Shown here: piece after piece, positions 52,400 through 61,276 of the stretch | Layout: the number at the start of each line of letters is the position of its first letter | Position numbering within the stretch: the first letter of the stretch is position 1 | Source: Paenibacillus sp. BK033 | Lineage (GTDB): Bacteria > Bacillota > Bacilli > Paenibacillales > Paenibacillaceae | NCBI RefSeq assembly: GCF_004345425.1 | Contig: NZ_SLVP01000005.1 | Location: 372,001-436,000 of the forward strand | Reading direction: 5' to 3' | Length of the DNA stretch: 64,000 nt | Position numbers and translations under genes: made by a program | The notes under the pieces: generated by a model | The model's input: the letters and a program-made list of their open reading frames with translations, nothing else | What the model was told of the DNA's origin: nothing | The model's database searches: none

Positions 52400-52627
52400 T
52401 TACTAGGTTGTTTGAATGGCAAACGAACCTGTACAATGTTCAAATAAGAAAAGTATGATACAGGCAGTGGAATCCCGCATGACGACATTAACGAGATTGG
52501 CAATCCTTTTTTCGCTACGAAAGAATCAGAAACAGGATTGGGATTACTAGTCTCGATGAGGATCATCCAGAATCATAAGGGGACGTTGCGAATCGAAAGG
52601 AGGAAGGCTCATGCGCGTGCTTTATGA
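52400..52627 (+). pseudogene. Decayed 3' end of a sporulation-type histidine kinase gene
   Basis: From 52448 the frame reads DTGSGIPHDDINEIGNPFF then TKESETGLGLLVSM, the G1 and G2 boxes of a HisKA-type ATPase domain, up to a stop at 52627. A TAA at 52445 and a frame change just upstream (ANEPVQ in another frame near 52418) break it. No N-terminal part remains. The next gene starts at 52611 inside it in another frame. It resembles the orphan kinases at 33281 and 48065 more than the two-component kinases nearby. Confidence 0.6.
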
Positions 52628-53393
52628 AGCAGCTTCCGAAGAAGGTCGCGATGAATTTGTCGTAGGCGATGTAAACGAGCTCTTCGGAAAGAAGGGGAAC
52701 TTCCGCGTGCTGCAATTTTCGGACTCGGCCATCCAGGGAGCGCTCGATTTAGACTATCCGGAGCGGATCGTGTTCGAATACCCGCAGGCGATTATTCATC
52801 TGCTGCAGCATAATCATCCGCGGCTGGAGCGCGTATTTCAGATTGGACATGGGATCGGGACGATTGCCCGGCATTGCCGTGGCGCACGGTTTAAGACGGC
52901 TGAGCTTGACGAGCGGATCATCCTGGCAAGCGAACGATTTTTTGGGTCCGCCGGGGAATCCGTCGTTCCAGGCGACGGCCGTTTAATTATGGAAGGCGAG
53001 GAAACGGAGACGTACGACGGCATCGTCGTGGATGCCTTCACGGATAGAGGCGTACCCCGGCATTTAACGACGGACCGTTTCTTTGCGACAGCGGCGGACA
53101 AGCTCGACGCCGGAGGGATGATCGTGCTGAACGTGACTGGCAAAGGCCCTGGGGACCGGCTGATCGGTGCCCTTCACGCAACGCTGCGGGAGTCATTTTC
53201 CTGCGTATCGGCTTTTATGCTGCAAGCGGACCGGGCGACCGAGGTAAGGAATATATTGCTAGCAGGAAGGAATCGCCCAATTGAATTCCGGACACGGGAA
53301 ATGGCGGGCTTCGTCCCGTTCGAGCCCGCTCCCGGCCATATCATTCTGGAGACTGAATGTTTACTTGGTAACGACGAAAGAAGTAAGGAGTAA
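52611..53393 (+). CDS. Spermidine synthase-like methyltransferase-fold protein
   Basis: 260 residues. A Rossmann-type core with GHGIGTIARH (near 83-92) in place of the spermidine-synthase glycine loop, the acidic ELDE at the next strand, GDGRLIM, and YDGIVVDAF, as in stand-alone spermidine synthase-like proteins. It may make a polyamine or act as a methyltransferase; the real reaction is uncertain. AAAGGAGG upstream of ATG 52611, whose site lies in the kinase remnant. Monocistronic. Confidence 0.75.
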   Translation: MRVLYEAASEEGRDEFVVGDVNELFGKKGNFRVLQFSDSAIQGALDLDYPERIVFEYPQAIIHLLQHNHPRLERVFQIGHGIGTIARHCRGARFKTAELDERIILASERFFGSAGESVVPGDGRLIMEGEETETYDGIVVDAFTDRGVPRHLTTDRFFATAADKLDAGGMIVLNVTGKGPGDRLIGALHATLRESFSCVSAFMLQADRATEVRNILLAGRNRPIEFRTREMAGFVPFEPAPGHIILETECLLGNDERSKE

Positions 53394-53465
53394 AGTTGGT
53401 TTCTGCGATTGACTTGATTGCAACGCTAACGTAAAATTTTGGTAGGTTCAATTATTGAGAATACG

Positions 53466-53481
53466 CTTGCTTAAAAGTAAG
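53466..53481. promoter_or_regulatory. HxlR operator 1, before hxlR-type gene
   Basis: CTTGCTT-aa-AAGTAAG, a 7-2-7 inverted repeat with one mismatch, 15 bases before the HxlR start. The same pattern recurs at 53934-53949. Confidence 0.55.
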
Positions 53482-53495
53482 GGGATGAGGTATTC

Positions 53496-53828
53496 ATGAT
53501 TCATCAGCGTGAATGTCCGGTAGAAACCATTATTCATGTTCTAGGCGGCAAATGGAAGCCCATGATTTTATGGAATTTGATGGAATCCAAAAAAAGATTC
53601 AACGATCTGGAGAAGCTTATACCCGATGCTTCGCAAAAGATGCTTTCACAGCATCTCCGGGATTTGGAACAAGAAGGCATAGTCGATAGAACGGTTTACC
53701 CAACCGTCCCTCCCAAAGTAGAATATTCTCTTAGTGAGTATGGCAAAACATTGATCCCTGTAGCAGAGGTTATGTGTGCTTGGGGAGAAAATCACAATAA
53801 TCGGAAATACGAAGAGTCGGCGTCGTAA
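53496..53828 (+). CDS. HxlR family transcriptional regulator
   Basis: 110 residues. Winged helix with Cys7 (RECPVETIIHVLGGKWKPMILWNL), the N-terminal cysteine used by YodB/HypR-type sensors for thiol or quinone stress, and DASQKMLSQHLRDLEQEGIV as recognition region. An inverted repeat CTTGCTT-aa-AAGTAAG overlaps its start region and CTTACTT-tt-AAGTAAG lies before the oxidoreductase at 54045, predicting self-repression and control of that unit. Confidence 0.85.
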   Translation: MIHQRECPVETIIHVLGGKWKPMILWNLMESKKRFNDLEKLIPDASQKMLSQHLRDLEQEGIVDRTVYPTVPPKVEYSLSEYGKTLIPVAEVMCAWGENHNNRKYEESAS

Positions 53829-53878
53829 ACACGTTTTTTTACCAACCTGTACACGAATTAAATCAACTCCAGCAAAAG

Positions 53879-53907
53879 CTGCCACGGGATTCCGGGCAGT
53901 TTTTTTG
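53879..53907 (+). terminator. Terminator after hxlR-type gene
   Basis: CTGCCaCGG/CCGgGCAG stem, then seven to eight T residues. Confidence 0.7.
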
Positions 53908-53933
53908 CGGTCCCATCTCGGAACTCTGTCATG

Positions 53934-53949
53934 CTTACTTTTAAGTAAG
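53934..53949. promoter_or_regulatory. HxlR operator 2, before NAD(P)-binding protein gene
   Basis: CTTACTT-tt-AAGTAAG, perfect 7-bp arms, about 100 bases before the ATG of 54045. ACTTTAAAGT, a second small palindrome, follows at 53956-53965. Confidence 0.6.
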
Positions 53950-54044
53950 TATCCTACTTTAAAGTGGGTTCTTAACATTGTTTTGAAGCGATGATAAGCT
54001 TGAGTCAACCAAATATTGGGACCCATTAAGAGGAGGAGAGAACA

Positions 54045-54788
54045 TTGAAAATTATTGTTTTTGGAGCGACGGGGAATACAGGGAAAAGAGTATTGTTGCA
54101 AGGGATGCAAATGGGGCATGAAATGACCGCTTTCGTGCGAAACCCCGGGAAGCTTTCCGATCAACTAGGCGAGCATTCCGCAAGGCATGTGAAGGTAATC
54201 GCGGGCAATATGATGGATCCGGTAAGCGTTAGCGAGGCGCTCGCGCATCAAGATGCGGCTATTCTTGCAGCCGGCCATGCAGGCCAAGGGGAAGAGTTTG
54301 TTCAAATCGTCGATAACATTATTACCCAGTGCGAACAGCAGCCTGCTTTTTCCGGACGGGTATGGTTAATGGGGGGAGCCGGCCTGCTCGATATTCCCTA
54401 CACCGATCTTATCGGCAACCATTTACCAGGCTTCCCGCCCGAGTTTATCAATCATAACCGGAATTTCGAAAGGCTGCGGCAGACCCGGCTCGATTGGTCC
54501 GTCATGTGTCCGGGAACCATGATGGATTCGAACGAGCATCCCGATTCGGTTCATCTGCAACCAACAACGGAAATTTTACCCATACCTATTGCGGAGACGA
54601 TCAAGGGATATTCCGAGGCAGCTATCGCGGGTCACTTGTTCAGCCGCCTTCACGAATTGAATGTTGCGTATAACGATGTTGCAAAATGCATGTTGGACCA
54701 TCTTGATCCAGGGGGCGAGTTCAGTAGAAAAAGAGTTGGTCTAGCCTATCAAAGCAAGGTGACTTTGAACGGAGGAGAAGGAGTATAA
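54045..54788 (+). CDS. NAD(P)H-binding protein (NmrA/YwnB-like)
   Basis: 247 residues, atypical SDR. GATGNTGKRVLLQGMQMGHEM (near 7-27) is the GxxGxxG cofactor loop of NAD(P)H-dependent FMN or quinone-reductase-like proteins. The family often accompanies HxlR regulators and answers electrophile stress. The stop overlaps the next start by one base (TAATG). Ribosome site AGGAGGAG. HxlR-type operator about 100 bases upstream. Confidence 0.85.
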   Translation: MKIIVFGATGNTGKRVLLQGMQMGHEMTAFVRNPGKLSDQLGEHSARHVKVIAGNMMDPVSVSEALAHQDAAILAAGHAGQGEEFVQIVDNIITQCEQQPAFSGRVWLMGGAGLLDIPYTDLIGNHLPGFPPEFINHNRNFERLRQTRLDWSVMCPGTMMDSNEHPDSVHLQPTTEILPIPIAETIKGYSEAAIAGHLFSRLHELNVAYNDVAKCMLDHLDPGGEFSRKRVGLAYQSKVTLNGGEGV

Positions 54789-55246
54789 TGCGATTGTTTG
54801 AAACCCTTCTCGTTTTTCATATCTTGGCATCGATCGCCATAATCGGCCCATCGTTCGTGCTGCCTATCATTCGAAGATCCGCTAGAACCCTCAGCCAACT
54901 GCACTTTGCTTTCAGCGTAACCACAAAACTTGCCCTTATGCCTAAAATTGGCGGTGCCGTGCTCATTGTAACCGGGATCTGGCTTATGATTATAACCAAG
55001 ATGGGGTTAACTCAATGGTGGCTGAATGCATCCATCCTGTTGGCACTGCTTATGGTCGTCATCATTGACGGATGGATCGAGCCGCGCACGAAAAAAATCG
55101 TAAAGATCATAGCTGAAAATCAAAACCAAGATGATAAAATTCCCGCGGAGATCGCTTTGCTTATAAAAAAGCTCATCCCCATAGAGACGGCAGCGCAGCT
55201 GCTGATGATTGCCATATTGAGCCTTATGGTCGTTAAGCCCTTTTAA
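54788..55246 (+). CDS. DUF2269 family integral membrane protein
   Basis: 152 residues, four membrane helices, the first beginning LFETLLVFHILASIAIIGPSFV. It resembles DUF2269 proteins. Its start overlaps the oxidoreductase stop by one base, so the two are translated as a unit and probably share HxlR control. Role unknown. Confidence 0.7.
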   Translation: MRLFETLLVFHILASIAIIGPSFVLPIIRRSARTLSQLHFAFSVTTKLALMPKIGGAVLIVTGIWLMIITKMGLTQWWLNASILLALLMVVIIDGWIEPRTKKIVKIIAENQNQDDKIPAEIALLIKKLIPIETAAQLLMIAILSLMVVKPF

Positions 55247-55349
55247 TCAGATAAATGGCAGGAAACACGGATTGCCTGACGACAAGAACATCTATACAAT
55301 GGAAGTCGCATGAACTGCGGCTTTCTTTATTTTTGGGAAAATCATAAAA

Positions 55350-55366
55350 CTACAGTCAAACTACAG
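55350..55366 (+). promoter_or_regulatory. Response-regulator box of second two-component system
   Basis: CTACAG-tcaaa-CTACAG, direct repeat with 11-bp period, just upstream of a TATCTT (-10-like, 55377-55382) of the next regulator gene. Same geometry as the 42670 and 44843 boxes but different half-sites. Confidence 0.5.
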
Positions 55367-55401
55367 ATTGCCATGCTATCTTGCTCGCGGGAGGAATACT
55401 T

Positions 55402-56067
55402 GTGGACATACGAATTTTACTGGTCGAGGATGACGAGCACATATGCAATACCGTCAAAGCCTTTCTAAGCGAAGCCGGCTATCAAGTAGATGCTTGCAAA
55501 GACGGGCAGGAGGCTTACGAATATTTCTATCGTCATAGTTACCAGCTGGTCATTCTCGACATCATGCTTCCCGGCATGAACGGCCATGAGCTCTTACGCG
55601 AGTTTCGCAAGCTCAATAATACGCCTATCCTGATGATGACCGCCTTATCGGATGACGCAAACCAAATCAAGGCGTTTGACGCGGAAGCGGACGATTATGT
55701 GACAAAGCCGTTCAAGATTCAGCTCCTGTTGAAACGCGTGGAAGCGCTGCTCCGGCGAAGCGGCGCGTTGGCAAAAGAAATACGTTGCAGCAAGCTGACG
55801 CTGCTGCCGGGTGATTTCAAAGCTATATACGGCGGCGTAGAACTGGCGTTGACGCTTAAAGAATTTGAGATTCTCCTGCTGCTTGTTCAGAACAAGGGAA
55901 GGACGATATCTCATGAAATCATCTTATCTCGCGTATGGGGCTATGATTTTGACGGCGACGGCAGTACCGTCCATACCCATATCAAAAACTTGCGGGCAAA
56001 GCTTCCAAAGAACATCATCAAAACGACTCGAGGCGTAGGATACCGATTGGAGGAAGAAACGCTTTGA
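55402..56067 (+). CDS. OmpR-family response regulator
   Basis: 221 residues from GTG 55402 (GGGAGG seven bases upstream). Receiver with Asp10/Asp11, phosphorylation Asp53 and Lys102; winged helix C-terminus with LTLKEFEILLLLVQNKG and TVHTHIKNLRAKL. Overlaps the kinase start by four bases. A direct repeat box at 55350-55366 overlaps its promoter, implying autoregulation. Close to VanR-like regulators in length. Confidence 0.9.
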   Translation: MDIRILLVEDDEHICNTVKAFLSEAGYQVDACKDGQEAYEYFYRHSYQLVILDIMLPGMNGHELLREFRKLNNTPILMMTALSDDANQIKAFDAEADDYVTKPFKIQLLLKRVEALLRRSGALAKEIRCSKLTLLPGDFKAIYGGVELALTLKEFEILLLLVQNKGRTISHEIILSRVWGYDFDGDGSTVHTHIKNLRAKLPKNIIKTTRGVGYRLEEETL

Positions 56068-57434
56068 AGAGGAGCGGAATTTTCATCAAAGTATTTCTTT
56101 ACACCATCATTTTCTCGGCATTGCTGGTTGGCGCGACGGCAGCCCTGTTCTCGTCTCAGCTTATGACCTACTACTCGGGATTGCAATTGCAAAAAATCAG
56201 CAGCACCTACAAGCAATTAATAGACCGTTCGCATGGGGATGCCGACATCACCGAGATCGCCAATCAATTCCATGACCGAAACCAAACGTTTCGATTCTAT
56301 ATTACGGACGAACGCAGTACGGTCGTTTACGTAACGCCCGAGACGCATTCATCCGGCAGTTTGGCCGGCAAGAACGCCGTCGGCGAAAAATCTGCTTTTA
56401 TCGTTTATCTCGGCAATGGTTATGTGCTTCATGTTTTCAATGACGACGTATTTTCCTTGAAATACGGCAACCTGATTGCGCGCGTGCTTGTTATGTTGTC
56501 TGCCATGCTTGCCGTCTGCGTCATAGGCGCATTCGTCTTTGCCCGGCAAATGACGAAACCTATCAAGACCTTGGCGGATAATACGGCCAAAATGGCCAAT
56601 CTCGAAGAAGTACCGCCACTTCCGGATCGCAACGATGAGCTTGGCCTATTAGCCCGCGACGTACATTCCATGTACGACAGGCTGAAAATAACGATCTCCC
56701 GATTAGAGAATGAAATCTTAAGGGAACGCGAGCTGGAGGAAACGCAGCGCTATTTCTTCTCGGCGGCTTCCCACGAGCTCAAAACGCCTGTCGCGGCAAC
56801 CAGCGTCTTGCTGGAAGGAATGCTGGCGAATATAGGAGATTACAAGAACCATCCCAAATACCTGCGCGAATGCCTGAAGATGATGGACGCACAGAGTAAA
56901 ATGATTTCCGATATCCTGGAGATCGTCAGGCTGGACGACGGGAAAATCGTGCCCGTTCCCGAACAACTGGACGTTAGGCAAACGGTATCCGGCAGATTAA
57001 TGGATTATCATGCCTTATCAGAAGCAAGAGGACAGCATATCGTGACGGATATTCCTGATGGGCAGACTTGTCTTGCCGACCCTAACATGTTGGAAAAGGC
57101 GCTTTCCAATATTCTATTAAATGCGGTTCAGAACACGCCGGACGGCGGCGAGATCCGGATCTATAGCGATCCTGCCCTTGGCCATTACCGACTTTGCGTA
57201 TTGAACAAAAACGTGAGGATTGACGATACCGTTCTTCCGAAGCTATTTGAGCCGTTCTATCGAGAGGATAAGGCGCGTAGCCGGAAAAACGAACGAAGCG
57301 GCTTGGGATTGGCCATTGTCCGCAAAACGTTGGATGCAATGAACATTGATTTTGCTTTGGAAAACACGCCGGAGGGCGTTCTGTTCTGGATGAACTTGCC
57401 GGCGGTAACGAAGGACGGTATAAAGGAGATATGA
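56064..57434 (+). CDS. Sensor histidine kinase paired with the 55402 regulator
   Basis: 456 residues. Two membrane helices (about 12-34 and 140-162) with an extracellular loop of about 105 residues, HAMP (163-215), HisKA with His237 in ASHELKTPVAATSVLL, and ATPase domain (ILLNAVQNTPDGGEI, SGLGLAI). TTG start overlaps the regulator stop (TTGA). It overlaps the VanZ gene by four bases. Extracellular ligand unknown; VanZ context suggests a cell-envelope signal. Confidence 0.88.
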   Translation: MKRSGIFIKVFLYTIIFSALLVGATAALFSSQLMTYYSGLQLQKISSTYKQLIDRSHGDADITEIANQFHDRNQTFRFYITDERSTVVYVTPETHSSGSLAGKNAVGEKSAFIVYLGNGYVLHVFNDDVFSLKYGNLIARVLVMLSAMLAVCVIGAFVFARQMTKPIKTLADNTAKMANLEEVPPLPDRNDELGLLARDVHSMYDRLKITISRLENEILRERELEETQRYFFSAASHELKTPVAATSVLLEGMLANIGDYKNHPKYLRECLKMMDAQSKMISDILEIVRLDDGKIVPVPEQLDVRQTVSGRLMDYHALSEARGQHIVTDIPDGQTCLADPNMLEKALSNILLNAVQNTPDGGEIRIYSDPALGHYRLCVLNKNVRIDDTVLPKLFEPFYREDKARSRKNERSGLGLAIVRKTLDAMNIDFALENTPEGVLFWMNLPAVTKDGIKEI

Positions 57435-57985
57435 TGAGGACGCGAGAACGAATAGAATCCGTTTTTTTATACGGTGTTTTTATCTGTTACAGCCTTTTGT
57501 TGCTTAAAATATTTTTCTTATCGCGGGTTTCGATTCCCGAGATATTTGACAGCCACAGGACTATCGTAAGATCAATCAATTTCATTCCGTTTTACAGCAT
57601 AAGCGAATTCCTCGCCGGCCATTCCGCGAACGCAAGAACTTTCGCCTTTGGCAACGTGGCAGGCAACATCTTTTTATTTATTCCTCTTGGCGTATATATT
57701 TCCTTATTCAAGAACGATAAAAGAGTTACAAGCCTACTGTTGTTTCTATTTATTGCGAGTTTAATGGTTGAAATTATTCAAGGAGCATTAGGCATCGGCA
57801 TAGCGGATATTGACGATGTCATTCTAAATAGTCTTGGCGGATGGATAGGAATTATAGCGTATAAGGCTATGCTGTTTATCGTGCGGAATGAAAAGAGAGC
57901 GCGGAGTGCCATTACCGTTCTGTCTGTTGTCATAGGCTTGCCGGTTATCTATTATTTCTTGTTCATGATAAGAATGAAACTTTGA
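57431..57985 (+). CDS. VanZ family membrane protein
   Basis: 184 residues, four to five membrane helices; FGNVAGNIFLFIPLGVYISL and GIADIDDVILNSLGGWIGI match the VanZ signature. VanZ raises teicoplanin tolerance by an unclear effect on the wall. Last gene of the RR-HK-VanZ operon, starting on ATG four bases before the kinase stop. Its co-occurrence with a two-component system suggests envelope-stress control; a van cluster is not present. Confidence 0.85.
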   Translation: MMRTRERIESVFLYGVFICYSLLLLKIFFLSRVSIPEIFDSHRTIVRSINFIPFYSISEFLAGHSANARTFAFGNVAGNIFLFIPLGVYISLFKNDKRVTSLLLFLFIASLMVEIIQGALGIGIADIDDVILNSLGGWIGIIAYKAMLFIVRNEKRARSAITVLSVVIGLPVIYYFLFMIRMKL

Positions 57986-57997
57986 GTAAATTGCAAA

Positions 57998-58047
57998 AAG
58001 AAGCCTGCAGCCCGCTTGTGAAAGCGGTAGCTGCGGGCTTCTTTTTT
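57998..58047. terminator. Terminator between vanZ and MFS genes
   Basis: AAGAAGCCtGCAGC/GCTGCgGGCTTCTT stem with T run at the right. The two genes converge. Confidence 0.85.
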
Positions 58048-58096
58048 CTAGCGGGGCGGGCGCGCTGGGCGCTTGCCCTTGGCAGGGATAGAAGGC

Positions 58097-59320
58097 TTAC
58101 GCGCTAATATTTTCGGGGCTAGCCTCTTTAGTCGCCGCTCGGGACGCCGCGCCGAAGCGGAAATAGCCGAAGGCGGAAGCCGACATAACCGCGGCGACGG
58201 CAACGCCGGCGGCACCGATCCAGGTGACAGCGGTCAGCGATGCGCCTTCCACGACTACGCCGCCGATTCCTGCGCCGGCAGCCATAGCCAACTGTATGAT
58301 GGAGCTGTTCAGGCTAAGCATAATGCTGGTTGCTTCCGGCGCCAGCGAGATCAGATGGTACTGTTGAGTAGGGCCGGACGACCAAGCGGAGAAGGACCAC
58401 AGCATGAGCAGCGGAAACATCAGCCCCGGTGAATGGGCGGCGAACGAGATCACGATCAGCCACGCTGCGTGAAGCAGCATCCCCGTCACCAGCGTGCGCT
58501 TGAAACCCCAACGATCCGTGCCGAAGCCGCCAAGCTTGGAGCCGATCAGACTAGCGATGCCGAACGCAAGCAGCGCGATGCTGACGAATCTTTCGCTCAT
58601 GCCCGTAATATCTAGGAGAAAAGGGGAAATATACGTGTAGGTGATGGAATAGCCGCCGAGCCAGAAGAATGTAATGCCAAGGGCGACGGCAATTTTCGGA
58701 TTTCTGAACAGCCTCAGCTGGTCGCGCAGCGGTACAGGCTGTTCGCCGTCCGTTTTAGGAATCGCGAAGGCGATGAGCAGCAGTGCCAGCAGTCCGAGCA
58801 GACCGATGCCTCCAAAGACCACCTTCCAATCATAAGCGGAAGCAATCAGACGACCGAGCGGTACGCCGACGATCAGTGCCGTACTGAAGCCCATGACAAG
58901 CGTGGCGATGGCGCTGCCTTGCTTCTCCGCCGGTGCCAGCTTCGCGGCGACCGTAAGCGCCGTGACGACGAATACGCCGCTGCTGAGCGCCACGATTACG
59001 CGGGAAACGAGGAGAGCGCCAAAGCCGGAGAACAAATAAGCCGCGGCATTGCCGGCAATGAATACAGCAAGCGCGTAGATCATCAGCTTTTTGCGGTCTA
59101 CTTTTGCGGCAGCAGCCATTAGGAAGGGGGTACCGAACCCGTAAGCAAGCGAGAACACGGTGATTAACTGACCCGCGGCTGCGACTGAGACGCCGATATC
59201 GTCGGATACTTTATCCAGAATGCCCGCAATAATGAATTCGGACGTGCCGACAAGAAAGCTGACCAAAGCCAGCATATAAATTTTCGCTTGATAAGACAAA
59301 CGTTCCATCTCCTTCTCCAT
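58097..59320 (-). CDS. MFS transporter, drug-efflux type (DHA1)
   Basis: 407 residues, twelve membrane helices. N-terminal FLVGTSEFIIAGIL and the motif A-like KVDRKKLMIYALAVF between helices 2 and 3 are those of arabinose/drug efflux MFS (YdhP/AraJ-like). Start uncertain: ATG 59320, or TTG 59299 which has the best-spaced AAGGAG. It follows the ArsR gene on the same strand with 65 bases between, so it is probably repressed by that protein. Confidence 0.85.
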   Translation of the reverse strand: MEKEMERLSYQAKIYMLALVSFLVGTSEFIIAGILDKVSDDIGVSVAAAGQLITVFSLAYGFGTPFLMAAAAKVDRKKLMIYALAVFIAGNAAAYLFSGFGALLVSRVIVALSSGVFVVTALTVAAKLAPAEKQGSAIATLVMGFSTALIVGVPLGRLIASAYDWKVVFGGIGLLGLLALLLIAFAIPKTDGEQPVPLRDQLRLFRNPKIAVALGITFFWLGGYSITYTYISPFLLDITGMSERFVSIALLAFGIASLIGSKLGGFGTDRWGFKRTLVTGMLLHAAWLIVISFAAHSPGLMFPLLMLWSFSAWSSGPTQQYHLISLAPEATSIMLSLNSSIIQLAMAAGAGIGGVVVEGASLTAVTWIGAAGVAVAAVMSASAFGYFRFGAASRAATKEASPENISA

Positions 59321-59385
59321 CTATCTCTTTGTTTAATGTTTTTATATTTCTAGATTTATCGAAATATTCCTCAAAAAAAATGCGG

Positions 59386-59667
59386 CTACCCCAGAAGATA
59401 CGGGGCATATTTCCGCGCGACTTCTTTATTAACGCTGTAATAAATGTACGTGCCGTCTTTGCGCAGCGTGAGCAATCCGCATTCCGTAAGCTGCTTCAAG
59501 TGATGCGACAGCGTGGAACCGGCAACGGACTCAAGCTTATTGCTGATATCGGAGCAGCAGAGATTCATTTCTTCCGTAAGAAGCATCGCTATTTTGATCC
59601 GGGTCGGCTCCCCGAGTGCTTTATAGACTTTCACGGCTTGCTTAACTTCCTCGTTATCCTCGACCAT
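59386..59667 (-). CDS. ArsR family transcriptional regulator
   Basis: 93 residues, winged helix. YKALGEPTRIKIAMLL, two adjacent Cys (NLCCSDISNKL) in the position of the metal-binding ELCVCDL of ArsR/SmtB sensors, and TLSHHLKQLTECGLL. The downstream MFS transporter is probably its target. Possible inducers are a metal or an organic compound. AGGCGGTG lies upstream of the start. Confidence 0.85.
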   Translation of the reverse strand: MVEDNEEVKQAVKVYKALGEPTRIKIAMLLTEEMNLCCSDISNKLESVAGSTLSHHLKQLTECGLLTLRKDGTYIYYSVNKEVARKYAPYLLG

Positions 59668-59855
59668 GGGTTCTCACCGCCTTTAATTTATATTTCGAAA
59701 ACTGTGGAAATAAGAATAACACAACACGGAAGTCGTTGTAAATGGGCAAAACGAGCGGGACTCTTAAGCGGCCCTGATAATTTCGAAACTTTAGGCAAGT
59801 ATAACCATGTATAAAGCGTGGTTGAATGCCAGCAAGGAGGATCATACATACAGCC

Positions 59856-61037
59856 ATGAAAATAAACCGTTTACGCCGAATCTTGTCCCTTGCTTTATGT
59901 CTGGGAGCGCTTCTTATGCTGATTGGCTGCTGGGATCGCCGTGAAATCAATGACGTTGCGTTTGTATTGGCAGGTGGGGCAGATAAGGAAGGCGACCTTA
60001 TTCGTATCAGCGTGCTTATTCCTCTTACCGGAAATATGGGGACCGCGAACAGCGGGGGCGGGGGCGGCTCCGGCGGGCAGAAGCCCTACACCATTAAGAC
60101 GGAGACGGGCAAAACAGTGAGCGAGGCCGTGTCGAAGCTGCAATACCGCTTGCCGCGGCATCTGTTCTTTGGCCACCGGCGAGTAATCATCATTGGCGAG
60201 GAACTTGCAAGAACGGAAGGGATCGATTTGGTTATTGACGCAATTACCCGTACGCCCGAGAAGAGATTCTCCACGTTTATAGCTGTTTCCGAGGGCCGAG
60301 CCCTTGACCTGCTTGAAGCCGATACACGCCTTGAACGTTTTTCCGCAGAATCGATGAGGGAGCAATTGCAATCGGAAACAAGCACTCATATCAACCTAAT
60401 GGAGATTATCTCTAAACTGGTCACCGTAGGTCAAGATGCCTATTTCCCTTATTTACAGAAGGTGAAAACCGAAATAAAGGGACAGGAATCCGAAGACATC
60501 CGGAGCGAAAGTTTTGTTCTGTTTCATGATGGGCGAATGACAGGGAAATTGGAAAGGGATGCGGCCTTAGGTTTCAGGCTTCTGAATCAATCCATCCGTA
60601 ATTATGACGAGACCGTTATTGTAGACGGAAGTTATCTAACGGTAACGATTAGTCATGCGTCAACAAGCATTACGCCAATTGTCAAGAATAATGAATTGAC
60701 GTACCGCATCCACTCTTCCGTGAAGGTGAGCGTTAATGAAGATCGAAATCTGGCACGAAATTATGACGATCCGGAGCAACGGAATCGAATTGAGCGGAAC
60801 ATTGCTCGGCACGTGGCCGATAATATCAATCTGGCCATTCATAAAATGCAGCAAAGCAATAGTGATGCCATCGGATTTGGTTTGCATGTATATCGGGCTT
60901 ATCCGCATATATGGAACACCAAATACCGAAAAGACTGGAACGAGATATTCCCCACATTAAAATTCGAAGTAACCGGAGAAGCCAACTTGTTCCGATTCGG
61001 CATGAGCAGCGAGAACCTGGGTAGAAAAGATCGCTAA
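59856..61037 (+). CDS. Spore germination protein C, lone Ger(x)C lipoprotein
   Basis: 393 residues from ATG 59856. Lipobox LIGC, then WDRREINDVAFVLAGGADKEG, the Ger(x)C N-terminus, and YRLPRHLFFGHRRVIIIGEELA. GerC subunits normally work with GerA and GerB; none is adjacent here. AAGGAGG lies 15 bases before the ATG, which is long; ATG 59826 in the same frame has no ribosome site. It may serve receptors encoded elsewhere, or be a relic of a reduced operon. Confidence 0.88.
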   Translation: MKINRLRRILSLALCLGALLMLIGCWDRREINDVAFVLAGGADKEGDLIRISVLIPLTGNMGTANSGGGGGSGGQKPYTIKTETGKTVSEAVSKLQYRLPRHLFFGHRRVIIIGEELARTEGIDLVIDAITRTPEKRFSTFIAVSEGRALDLLEADTRLERFSAESMREQLQSETSTHINLMEIISKLVTVGQDAYFPYLQKVKTEIKGQESEDIRSESFVLFHDGRMTGKLERDAALGFRLLNQSIRNYDETVIVDGSYLTVTISHASTSITPIVKNNELTYRIHSSVKVSVNEDRNLARNYDDPEQRNRIERNIARHVADNINLAIHKMQQSNSDAIGFGLHVYRAYPHIWNTKYRKDWNEIFPTLKFEVTGEANLFRFGMSSENLGRKDR

Positions 61038-61128
61038 TGTTCGCTCATTCAGCAATACCGATCTGCGCGCTGGTGCGCGGACACGCATAGAACAAGTACG
61101 TTTTAAGCAATCAACAAATAATCATGCA

Positions 61129-61162
61129 AAACGCTGCCAAACTTTCTTTGGCAGCGTTTCGT
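61129..61162 (+). terminator. Terminator after lone gerC
   Basis: Perfect 12-bp stem AAACGCTGCCAA/TTGGCAGCGTTT, short T tail. Confidence 0.65.
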
Positions 61163-61276
61163 ATGATTCGTTCGAAATCTGTTCAAATTATTGACATGCC
61201 TTGTATTCATATTGCTCTTTTTAGTAGATGGTTCCCGTGCTAGACTGTTTTCAAATACTAGAAGCGAGGGATTAAC

